Shown here one piece after another: positions 1 to 6,625 of a DNA stretch of 14,613 nucleotides. Within the stretch, counting starts at the first letter, position 1; every line of letters starts with the position of its first letter. Below the pieces are notes generated by a model that was not told where the DNA came from, made no database searches, and saw nothing but the letters and a program-made list of their open reading frames with translations. The translations under genes and the position numbers were made by a program. This DNA comes from an uncultured Caulobacter sp. (GTDB lineage: Bacteria > Pseudomonadota > Alphaproteobacteria > Caulobacterales > Caulobacteraceae). The DNA lies in the NCBI GenBank assembly GCA_937991555.1, contig CALKHU010000136.1:1-14613 (forward strand). The letters are read 5' to 3'.

Positions 1-555
1 GGTCTCGGCGGTCTTGGCTTCCTCGACGGTGATGACACCCTCGTTGCCGACCTTTTCCATGGCGCGGGCGATCATGTCGCCGATCTCGGTGTCGCCGTTG
101 GCCGAGATGGTGCCGACCTGGGCGATCTCGCTGTTGGCCGAGACCTTCTTGGCCGAGGCCTTGATCTGCTCGATCACCACGCCGACGGCCTTGTCGACGC
201 CGCGCTTGAGGTCCATCGGGTTCATGCCGGCCGCGACCGACTTGAGGCCTTCCACGGCGATCGCCTGGGCGAGCACGGTGGCGGTGGTGGTGCCGTCGCC
301 GGCCTTGTCGTTGGTCTTGGAGGCGACTTCGCGGATCAGCTGGGCGCCGAGGTTCTCGAACTTGTCAGCCAGTTCGATTTCCTTGGCGACCGAGACGCCG
401 TCCTTGGTCGAGCGCGGGGCGCCGAACGACTTCTCGATGACGACGTTGCGGCCCTTCGGGCCGAGGGTCACCTTCACCGCGTTGGCGAGGATGTTGACGC
501 CGCGGAGCATCTTGTCGCGGGCGTCGGAGGAGAAATAGACGTCTTTGGCGGCCAT
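1..555 (-). CDS. groEL: 60 kDa chaperonin GroEL, N-terminal part (runs off the left edge)
   Basis: GroEL forms the double-ring cytoplasmic chaperonin that folds proteins in an ATP-driven cycle with the GroES lid. The minus-strand frame starts at the ATG at 555 (MAAKDVYFSSDARDKMLRGV) and stays open for 185 codons to the window edge, about a third of the usual ~545 residues. Visible hallmarks are the nucleotide-binding stretch TLGPKGRNVVIEKSFGAP near residue 30, the GDGTTTATVLA loop near residue 87, and MNPMDLKRG near residue 115, all typical of the equatorial domain; the last residues (VEEAKTAET) enter the intermediate and apical region. It lies 147 bp downstream of groES on the same strand and is presumably cotranscribed from the CIRCE-controlled promoter. 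The gap carries two hairpins that could tune the GroES to GroEL ratio. Identity is certain; only the truncation by the window limits the call. Confidence 0.98.
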   Translation of the reverse strand, partial: MAAKDVYFSSDARDKMLRGVNILANAVKVTLGPKGRNVVIEKSFGAPRSTKDGVSVAKEIELADKFENLGAQLIREVASKTNDKAGDGTTTATVLAQAIAVEGLKSVAAGMNPMDLKRGVDKAVGVVIEQIKASAKKVSANSEIAQVGTISANGDTEIGDMIARAMEKVGNEGVITVEEAKTAET

Positions 556-585
556 TTCGGGTCTCTCTTTCTAGGTTTCTCCCTG

Positions 586-619
586 ATCCGACCTCGCCGG
601 CGAAGGCCGGGGTCCGGAT
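586..619. repeat. REP-like hairpin, copy 1, in the groES-groEL gap
   Basis: The segment folds into an interrupted stem: ATCCG/CGGAT outside, ACC/GGT next, and CCGGC/GCCGG inside around a GAAG loop. Its core CCGGCGAAGGCCGG resembles the short GC-rich palindromic repeats scattered between genes in many alphaproteobacteria. A related unit lies in opposite orientation at 661-697. In the groES-groEL mRNA (minus strand) it would form a hairpin about 30 bases before the groEL start. Confidence 0.6.
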
Positions 620-660
620 AGGGGAGAAGGGGTTCAGTTTATGTGCGCTGGTTCAGCGGC

Positions 661-697
661 TGCATCCCGGGTCCCGGCCTGCGCCGGGACAGGCGGA
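661..697. repeat. REP-like hairpin, copy 2, inverted relative to copy 1
   Basis: The core is a perfect 8-bp stem, GTCCCGGC (671-678) and GCCGGGAC (683-690), around a 4-base loop. Read on the minus strand it contains CCGGCGCAGGCCGGGACCCG, closely matching CCGGCGAAGGCCGGGGTCCG of copy 1 on plus, so the two are inverted copies of one element about 40 bp apart. It begins 6 bp after the groES stop codon. No T-tract follows on the minus strand, so it is not an obvious intrinsic terminator. Confidence 0.6.
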
Positions 698-702
698 CCT
701 GA

Positions 703-993
703 TCAGGCCTCGACCACGCCCAGGATGTCGCTTTCCTTCATGATCAGCAGGTCTTCACCGTCGATCTTCACTTCGGTGCCGGACCACTTGCCGAACAGGA
801 TCTTGTCGCCGGCCTTCACGTCGAGGGCGATGTAGTCGCCGTCGTCGTCACGGGCGCCGGGGCCGACGGCGATCACTTCGCCTTCCTGCGGCTTTTCCTT
901 GGCGGTGTCGGGGATGATGATCCCGCCCTTGGTCTTTTGCTCTTCTTCGACGCGCTTCACCAGGACGCGGTCGCCAAGAGGACGAAACTTCAT
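703..993 (-). CDS. groES: 10 kDa co-chaperonin GroES
   Basis: GroES is the heptameric lid that caps GroEL and encloses the folding chamber. The 96-residue product has the family's usual length. It opens with MKFRPLGDRVLVKRVEEEQ, carries the mobile-loop sequence TKGGIIIPDTAKEKP at about residues 21-35, which contacts the GroEL apical domain, then GEVIAVGPGARDDDG, and ends in GTEVKIDGEDLLIMKESDILGVVEA. The ATG at 993 is supported by a GGAG Shine-Dalgarno core about nine bases upstream. It is the first gene of the groESL operon, with a CIRCE operator 64 bp upstream and a candidate promoter above it. The sequence is very close to caulobacterial GroES as I remember it, which is the best taxonomic hint in the window. 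Confidence 0.98.
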   Translation of the reverse strand: MKFRPLGDRVLVKRVEEEQKTKGGIIIPDTAKEKPQEGEVIAVGPGARDDDGDYIALDVKAGDKILFGKWSGTEVKIDGEDLLIMKESDILGVVEA

Positions 994-1056
994 CGGGTCG
1001 TCTCCGTGGGTACGGTGTGTTGAAACAATCTCGCCGGCCCCCCGGGGCGCCTGCTG

Positions 1057-1083
1057 TTAGCAGTCACCCAGGCCGAGTGCCAA
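1057..1083 (-). promoter_or_regulatory. CIRCE operator for HrcA upstream of groES
   Basis: The plus strand reads TTAGCAGTC, nine bases, GAGTGCCAA. The established CIRCE consensus is TTAGCACTC-N9-GAGTGCTAA; each arm here differs at one position, and the spacer is exactly nine. HrcA binds CIRCE to repress groESL, with GroE itself feeding back on HrcA activity. The element sits 64 to 90 bp upstream of the groES start, just downstream of the predicted transcription start, so it would lie in the untranslated leader, as is common for groESL operons. Confidence 0.92.
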
Positions 1084-1093
1084 CGACGCGCGG

Positions 1094-1122
1094 GAGGTAG
1101 GTCCGGGGCCTCGGGGAGTCAA
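1094..1122 (-). promoter_or_regulatory. candidate promoter of the groESL operon
   Basis: On the minus strand TTGACT (1122-1117) is followed after 17 bases by TACCTC (1099-1094), putting the transcription start near 1087, immediately before the CIRCE element. The -35 box preceded by C (CTTGACT) could serve either the housekeeping or the heat-shock sigma factor; the -10 box is weak for both. The main support is its position relative to CIRCE. Confidence 0.45.
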
Positions 1123-1251
1123 GGGTCGGCCGGCGACGATCTTGCGTTCCCGTCGGCCCGGGTTAGCGGCTAAATCTCGCCGGGCGGGGCGACGAAGGCG
1201 TCGACCAGCTCCTAGATTGCCTCTCAGCCCCTGTCTGACCGGAGCCGCGCC

Positions 1252-1668
1252 TTGTTCAGTCTCGCCGTCCCGCTCGCCGTGCTCGCCTGCTGCCTGGGCG
1301 GCGCCCTGGGCGGCTATGTGATCGCCAGGCCCGCCGAGGCGCTCGACCACGTCGGCCTGGCGCCGGCCGGGGGACGGTCAGACGGAGTCGGGGAGGCGCG
1401 GGCGCTCGGCGCCATGCTGCTGGCGGCGCACGCCGGAACGGCGGGGATGCTCGGCTACAGCCCCTCGATCGGGGCCAACATGGCGCTGGTGCTGGCCCTG
1501 GCCTGGGGCGGCTCGCTGGCCGGACGGCTGCTGAACAGCCTGCGGGACGGGCCCGGCGAGGGGCGTGGCCTGCGGGCGCTGCCGTTCGAGGCCATGATGG
1601 CCGTGACCCTGGCCCTGCCCTTCTGGGTCGCGCGCAACGGCTTCGGCGGCCCCACCTACTCCATCTGA
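1252..1668 (+). CDS. DUF4345-like small integral membrane protein
   Basis: A 138-residue hydrophobic protein of unknown biochemical function. It has about four membrane segments: residues 1-24 (LAVPLAVLACCLGGALGG), 50-65, 75-93 (ALVLALAWGGSLAG) and 115-128. The pattern of a first helix, a short loop with DHVGLAP, an ARALGAMLLAAH stretch, a GxLAGRLLNSLRDGP segment and a final helix resembles DUF4345 membrane proteins; that assignment is from recalled family pattern only. The start is a TTG at 1252 with GGAG seven bases upstream. It is divergent from groES, sharing the 258-bp gap that holds the CIRCE element, and is followed by the separately promoted DUF2141 gene. I see no convincing plus-strand promoter for it. 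Confidence 0.65.
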   Translation: MFSLAVPLAVLACCLGGALGGYVIARPAEALDHVGLAPAGGRSDGVGEARALGAMLLAAHAGTAGMLGYSPSIGANMALVLALAWGGSLAGRLLNSLRDGPGEGRGLRALPFEAMMAVTLALPFWVARNGFGGPTYSI

Positions 1669-1697
1669 AGCATGACCGCGAATTCATCGAATGGCGG

Positions 1698-1726
1698 TTG
1701 ACGCGCAATGTGCTTTGGATTGTAAA
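1698..1726 (+). promoter_or_regulatory. sigma-70-type promoter of the DUF2141 gene
   Basis: TTGACG (1698-1703), a 17-base spacer, and TGTAAA (1721-1726) give a good housekeeping-type promoter. Transcription would start near 1733, leaving a leader of about 27 bases with an AAGGAG Shine-Dalgarno sequence at 1747-1752. The stretch is visibly less GC-rich than its surroundings. Confidence 0.65.
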
Positions 1727-1733
1727 GTGCATT
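1707..1733. promoter_or_regulatory. imperfect palindrome overlapping the -10 box, candidate operator
   Basis: AATGTGCTTT (1707-1716) and AAAGTGCATT (1724-1733) are inverted repeats matching at 8 of 10 positions around a 7-base spacer. The right arm covers the -10 box and start site, where a bound repressor would block transcription. The cognate regulator is unknown. Confidence 0.5.
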
Positions 1734-1759
1734 GTCATCACGCAAGAAGGAGCGGGACA

Positions 1760-2191
1760 ATGAAGACGATCGGATGGATCCTGGCGGCCGGGCTGGCCGC
1801 GAGCGCGGCGCCGGCGCTGGCCGGCGACCTGACCGTGACGCTGGAGGGCGTCAGCGACCAGGGCGGCGAAATGCTGGTGTCGCTGCAGACGCGCGAGCTG
1901 TTCATGAAGCCGGCGGGCGTCAACGGCGCCTACGGTGCGGCCACCGCCGGCACGGACACCTTCACCCTCCACAATGTCGAGCCCGGCGAATACGCGGTGG
2001 TGGTGATGCACGACGCCAACAGCGACCGGCAGATGCAGTTCGGCCCCGACGGCAAGCCGGCGGAAGGCTGGGCGATGAGCGGCGACCGTCCGGCCGCCGG
2101 CAAGCCCACCTTCGACCAGGCCCGCGTCGTCGTGCCGGCCGAAGGCGGCCAGGTCACGCTGCGCATGGTCTATCCGCAGGGCGGTCGCTGA
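1760..2191 (+). CDS. secreted DUF2141 domain protein
   Basis: A 143-residue exported protein of unknown function. Residues 1-21 (MKTIGWILAAGLAASAAPALA) form a Sec signal peptide with an ALA cleavage site, followed by a single beta-sandwich-like DUF2141 domain: LTVTLEGVSDQGGEMLVSL, then FTLHNVEPGEYAVVVMHDAN near residues 71-90, and a final strand TLRMVYP. The segment PGEYAVVVMHDANSD is the family's most typical stretch. The start is the ATG at 1760 with AAGGAG seven bases upstream; a longer in-frame start at 1691 lies inside the promoter and would hide the signal peptide. It is probably monocistronic, with its own promoter and palindrome, and is followed 95 bp later by the M23 peptidase gene. 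Confidence 0.85.
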   Translation: MKTIGWILAAGLAASAAPALAGDLTVTLEGVSDQGGEMLVSLQTRELFMKPAGVNGAYGAATAGTDTFTLHNVEPGEYAVVVMHDANSDRQMQFGPDGKPAEGWAMSGDRPAAGKPTFDQARVVVPAEGGQVTLRMVYPQGGR

Positions 2192-2252
2192 CGGGCGCGG
2201 CGCGCACTCCCTGAACGCGAATTAAGCAGCGCGTTCCGGCGATCCGTGGTTT

Positions 2253-2278
2253 CCCTCCGTCGACCAACCGACGGAGGG
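2253..2278 (+). promoter_or_regulatory. hairpin sequestering the ribosome binding site of the M23 peptidase gene
   Basis: CCCTCCGTCG (2253-2262) and CGACGGAGGG (2269-2278) form a perfect 10-bp stem with the loop ACCAAC. The right arm contains most of the GGAGGGG Shine-Dalgarno sequence (2273-2279) of the ATG at 2287, and the left arm is a near-perfect anti-Shine-Dalgarno. No T-run follows, so a terminator role for the upstream gene is less likely. Confidence 0.7.
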
Positions 2279-2286
2279 GCTCCGCC

Positions 2287-3444
2287 ATGCGCACCTTGAT
2301 CGCCGCCGCCTTCCTGCTGACCAGCGTCCTCGCCGGGCCGGCCGCCGCCGACGCGACCATCCGGCTCTACCCCAAGGGGCCGCAGCAGGCCTATCCGCTC
2401 GACAGCGTGCGCGGGGTGCAGAGCCTCGTGCTGCACAACACCGCCGTCATCAACACCACGCGGACGCCGCTCACCGTCGGCGAGGTCCGGTTCGAACTTC
2501 TGCGCGGCGGGCATGTGATCGAGACGCGCGTCCTGAGCGGGATCGACATCGACCGGTTCGCCAAGACCGGCGCCGGCGCCCAGGCGGCCGGCATGATCGA
2601 GGGCGTGGGCTTCCAGTTCGGCGACGTGCTGGGTCGCGCCCCGGCGCGACTGCCGGGCGTCCCGACGCTGCAGCCGGGCGAAGGGCTGCTGGTCACCAGC
2701 CAGGTGCTCAGCTGGACCGGCAAGCGCGACCAGCTGCGCATCACCATGATCCCGACGGGAGAGGGCGGCGATCCGGCCAGCCTCACCGTGCCGATCCGCA
2801 ACGAACAGCCGGAGCCGCGCTATCTGTTCCCGCTGAAAGGCCGGTTCTACGTCCAGGCCGGACCGAGCCTGAACACCCACCACCGCTGGGCCGTGCCAGA
2901 GGAGTTCGCCCTCGACATCGCCGAGATCGGCGAGGGCGGCCTGAGCTTCCGGCGCGACGGGCGGACCTTCATCGACTACCTGGCCTACGGCCAGCCGGTC
3001 TACGCCGCCGCCGACGGCGAGGTGGTCAAGGTCGTCTCGACCATGGCCGAGGATCCGGCGCAGTTCCGCCGTGCCGACGAGAGCCAGGACGCCTATTTCC
3101 AGCGTCTCCAGGCGTGGCAGGCGACGATGATGGCCGACGGCGCCGAGGCGCTGGCCGGCAACGTAGTGGTGATCAAGCACCCGTGGGGCGAGTACAGCGT
3201 CTACGCCCACCTCAAGCCGGGCTCGCCGACGGTGAGGGTCGGACAGCGGGTGGCGGCCGGCGAGATGATCGCCCGGCTGGGCAGCTCCGGCTCCTCGACC
3301 GAGCCGCACCTGCACTTCCACGTCTGCGACGGGCCGACGGCGATCCAGTGCGTCGGCAAGCCGGCGAGCTTCCTGAACATCGAGAACCCGTTCGCCCTGA
3401 CGCCCGGCGCGATCCAGAGCGGCGACATCGTGGTGACGAGGTAG
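2287..3444 (+). CDS. exported M23 family (LytM-type) metallopeptidase
   Basis: Predicted zinc endopeptidase acting in the periplasm, where M23 enzymes cleave peptidoglycan cross-links or act as inactive activators. The 385-residue product starts with a signal peptide (residues 1-21, ending AGPAAA). Residues 22-170 form an all-beta N-terminal region I do not recognise. The M23 domain follows: HHRW and FALDI (H198/H199, D210), PVYAAADGEVV (237-247), YSVYAHLKPG (303-312, H308), VRVGQRVAAGEMIARLGSSGSSTEPHLHF with H341 and H343. The HxH motif and central His are present. The spacing between the first His and Asp D210 is longer than the usual His-x3-Asp, and about 40 extra residues (248-290) precede the NVVVIKH strand. 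The ATG at 2287 has a strong GGAGGGG site seven bases upstream, enclosed in a hairpin. A terminator hairpin follows. Confidence 0.9.
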   Translation: MRTLIAAAFLLTSVLAGPAAADATIRLYPKGPQQAYPLDSVRGVQSLVLHNTAVINTTRTPLTVGEVRFELLRGGHVIETRVLSGIDIDRFAKTGAGAQAAGMIEGVGFQFGDVLGRAPARLPGVPTLQPGEGLLVTSQVLSWTGKRDQLRITMIPTGEGGDPASLTVPIRNEQPEPRYLFPLKGRFYVQAGPSLNTHHRWAVPEEFALDIAEIGEGGLSFRRDGRTFIDYLAYGQPVYAAADGEVVKVVSTMAEDPAQFRRADESQDAYFQRLQAWQATMMADGAEALAGNVVVIKHPWGEYSVYAHLKPGSPTVRVGQRVAAGEMIARLGSSGSSTEPHLHFHVCDGPTAIQCVGKPASFLNIENPFALTPGAIQSGDIVVTR

Positions 3445-3483
3445 GTCCGGAACCGTCCCGACGACGGTCCCTGGAACGCAAGA

Positions 3484-3509
3484 CCCCGCCGGCGTCGCCG
3501 CCGGCGGGG
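3484..3509. terminator. bidirectional terminator-like hairpin between convergent genes
   Basis: CCCCGCCGGCG (3484-3494) and CGCCGGCGGGG (3499-3509) make a perfect 11-bp GC stem with loop TCGC. It lies between the ends of the M23 peptidase gene on plus and the acyl-CoA dehydrogenase gene on minus. T-runs are short on both sides (GTCTT on minus, TTCG on plus), as in many high-GC genomes. A smaller 6-bp hairpin, ACCGTC/GACGGT, lies at 3452-3468. Confidence 0.7.
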
Positions 3510-3533
3510 GTTCGCTGATCCGGTCGTTCCCGC

Positions 3534-4841
<1,308 letters not shown>

Positions 4842-4858
4842 GGCGGCCCTGCCCTGCT

Positions 4859-4876
4859 TTCAAACGGTTGTTTGAA
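4859..4876. promoter_or_regulatory. palindrome matching the PsrA/TetR fatty-acid operator pattern
   Basis: TTCAAAC (4859-4865) and GTTTGAA (4870-4876) are perfect 7-base inverted repeats around GGTT. The published PsrA pattern in Pseudomonas is G/C-AAAC-N2-4-GTTTG/C, which this fits exactly with a 4-base spacer. It lies 18 bp before the acyl-CoA dehydrogenase ATG. A TGATACGGT stretch directly upstream on the minus strand could be the -10 region, so the palindrome would cover the transcription start. No TetR gene is in the window, so the cognate regulator is inferred. Confidence 0.7.
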
Positions 4877-4946
4877 GACCGTATCACCCGGCCTCCGCAA
4901 GGGGCAAGTGCGAAAGGCCGGTGTGCGGTGCGGCAAAGGCCAGGCG

Positions 4947-5186
4947 CTACTCCTCGGCCGCCGGCGCCGCGAGATCCGCCGCGTCATAGTCGTAGCCGAG
5001 CAGCTCTCCGGGCGCGCACTCCAGCACCGCGCAGAGCTTGGCCAGGGTCTCGAAGCGGACGCCGCGGACCTTGCCCGTTCGGAGCAACGACAGCTGGGTC
5101 TCCGACAGGCCGATCTTCTGGGCCAGGTCGCGCGCCTTCATCTTGCGGCGCGCGAGCATGACATCGAGGGTGACGACGACGGGCAC
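4947..5186 (-). CDS. small Cro/CI-type (XRE, YozG-like) transcriptional regulator
   Basis: A 79-residue protein that is little more than one helix-turn-helix DNA-binding domain. MLARRKMKARDLAQKIGLSE (residues 9-28) leads into TQLSLLRTGKVRGVRFETLAKLCAVLECAPGELLGYD, with the second and recognition helices at about 20-37. This matches the short YozG-like regulators that usually accompany DUF2975 membrane proteins; the C-terminal tail is Ala- and Glu-rich. The start is a GTG at 5186 directly abutting the TAG stop of the DUF2975 gene (TAGGTG on the minus strand). No good Shine-Dalgarno sequence precedes it, so translation probably depends on reinitiation after the upstream gene. It may autoregulate the operon through the AT-rich palindrome upstream; the target is not shown by the sequence. 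Confidence 0.9.
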   Translation of the reverse strand: MPVVVTLDVMLARRKMKARDLAQKIGLSETQLSLLRTGKVRGVRFETLAKLCAVLECAPGELLGYDYDAADLAAPAAEE

Positions 5187-5699
5187 CTAGATGATCGAGT
5201 CCAGTTCCGACTGCAGCCGGCGGGCGCGGGACAGCATCCGGCCGAGCACCAGCAGCGCGCCGCCGATGACGGCGATGACCAGCGTCTCCCCCTCGATGCG
5301 GACGCCGCCGAAGCCATGCTCGCCGCCGATCCACGACTGCAGCCAGGGTACGATGACCATGGCGGCCAGGGCGCCGTAGCCGAGCGCCGCGCCGATATCC
5401 GCCAGGCTCTTGCTGTTGGCCTCGGTGAACAGCTCCCCCGCCCCGATGCGGCGGAACATCTTCCGGGCGCTGTCGACGCCGCCGATGTAGATGATGGTCG
5501 GCAGCAGCGAGACCGCGGCGATGAGGAAGGCCTCCGCCGCCGGCCAGGCCGCCGAGGGATCGCCCGCCCCCAAGGCCTCGGCGACGCCGAACGCCAGCGG
5601 CACGACGCCGATCAGGCGGAGCAGGTTCAGCGCCAGCAGCACCAGCGCCACAACGGCGGCGGCCTCGAAAAGGCGCGCCTGTCTGGAAAGGTCGGTCAT
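5187..5699 (-). CDS. DUF2975 integral membrane protein
   Basis: A 170-residue membrane protein of unknown function, with four predicted helices: residues 9-30 (LFEAAAVVALVLLALNLLRL), 50-75 (AEAFLIAAVSLLPTIIYIGG), 104-122 (LGYGALAAMVIVPWL) and 137-153 (LVIAVIGGALLVLG). Between helices two and three lies RKMFRRIGAGELFTEANSKSLADIGAALGYGAL; the sequence FTEANSKSLADIG is the hallmark I associate with DUF2975. The ATG at 5699 has a GGGGGAA site about seven bases upstream. It is the first gene of a two-gene operon with the XRE regulator, a widely seen pairing in which the membrane protein may modulate the regulator. It is divergent from the GNAT gene across a 156-bp gap with an AT-rich palindrome. 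Confidence 0.88.
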   Translation of the reverse strand: MTDLSRQARLFEAAAVVALVLLALNLLRLIGVVPLAFGVAEALGAGDPSAAWPAAEAFLIAAVSLLPTIIYIGGVDSARKMFRRIGAGELFTEANSKSLADIGAALGYGALAAMVIVPWLQSWIGGEHGFGGVRIEGETLVIAVIGGALLVLGRMLSRARRLQSELDSII

Positions 5700-5749
5700 C
5701 GAGGTTCCCCCGGCTCGGCAAGGCGGCCCGCCCGATGCAATCCCGCCCT

Positions 5750-5767
5750 TCATATTTTTATATATGA
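5750..5767. promoter_or_regulatory. AT-rich palindrome in the DUF2975/GNAT divergent gap
   Basis: TCATAT (5750-5755) and ATATGA (5762-5767) are perfect inverted repeats around TTTTAT, in an AT-rich island of a GC-rich region. It lies 51-68 bp before the DUF2975 start and offers -10-like hexamers (TATAAA, TATATA on minus). It is a plausible promoter core and operator for the DUF2975-XRE operon; I could not place a convincing -35 box. Confidence 0.45.
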
Positions 5768-5855
5768 CATAAACTTCTTCTGGTGACGCATTAAATCGCC
5801 GTAAGCCTTCCGGCAGCCTTGCGCCGCACAGGCTCGGCGCCCCATCCTCCGCTCC

Positions 5856-6446
5856 ATGATCCTGAAGCCCAAGCTCCTGAAGGGCCGCTACGTGCGGCTG
5901 GAACCCGTCACCCGCGATCACCGCGACGAGATGCAGGCGGCCATCGACTGCGATCTTGAGGCCTGGGAGATCATGTCGGTCAACGGCTGCGGCGAGGGCT
6001 TCGGCGACTGGTGGAGCGGCCTGATCAGCGAGGTCGAGGCAGGGACCCGGATCGGCTACGCCATCCGCCGGCTCAGCGACAAGCGCGTGGTCGGCACCTC
6101 CAGCTTCCTGAACATCCGCCGGGCCCACAAGGGTGTCGAGATCGGCTCGACCTTCATCCACCCGGACGCGCGGTCGGGACCGGTCAACCCCGAGTCCAAG
6201 CGGCTGATGCTGGCCCAGGCGTTCGACGCCGGGGCCATCCGCGTCGAATTCATGATCGACGAGCGCAACGCCCGCAGCCAGGCGGCGGTGATGAAGCTGG
6301 GCGCGACCCGGGAGGGCTCGCTGCGCAACCACAAGATCACCTGGACCGGCCATGTGCGCGACACCGTGGTGCTGTCGATCTGCGATTTCGACTGGCCGGC
6401 CGTCAGGGACCGGCTGGACTTCCGGCTGCAGGAGACCTTCGCCTGA
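5856..6446 (+). CDS. GNAT family N-acetyltransferase (RimJ/RimL-like)
   Basis: Predicted acetyl-CoA-dependent N-acetyltransferase; the substrate cannot be told from sequence. The 196 residues follow the RimJ/RimL layout: an opening strand (KGRYVRLEPVTRDHRDEM), a middle block with YAIRRLSDKRVVGTSSFLNIRRAHKGVEIGSTFIHPDARSG (about residues 67-108), and the C-terminal part with KRLMLAQAFDAGAIRVEFMIDERNARSQAAVMKLGATREGSLRNH (115-159), which forms the acetyl-CoA-binding and RVE..D..N.RS.....LGA signature. The start is the ATG at 5856; no strong Shine-Dalgarno sequence is visible, but the alignment to the family's first strand supports it. It stands alone, divergent from the DUF2975 operon, and is followed by a 179-bp gap in which I see no clear element. 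Confidence 0.92.
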   Translation: MILKPKLLKGRYVRLEPVTRDHRDEMQAAIDCDLEAWEIMSVNGCGEGFGDWWSGLISEVEAGTRIGYAIRRLSDKRVVGTSSFLNIRRAHKGVEIGSTFIHPDARSGPVNPESKRLMLAQAFDAGAIRVEFMIDERNARSQAAVMKLGATREGSLRNHKITWTGHVRDTVVLSICDFDWPAVRDRLDFRLQETFA

Positions 6447-6625
6447 CCCGTTGAGCGGGCGACCCGATCACGCTATCAGGACGCACGGTCGGCAGTTCAC
6501 CGAGGCGTCGCTGTCCCGCGAGGGAAGCTAAACCTGCCGCAGACCCCATCGACACGCACCGCTCCTCAGCGCCGCGTCGAAAGAGCGACCATCGACAGTT
6601 CCCAGGCGCGCCAGAGGAACAGGTG

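Noticed and set aside
6447..6625. 179-bp gap between the GNAT and DUF2087 genes, inspected for small genes, terminators and promoters
   Set aside because: No convincing hairpin with T-run, promoter pair or small gene was found.
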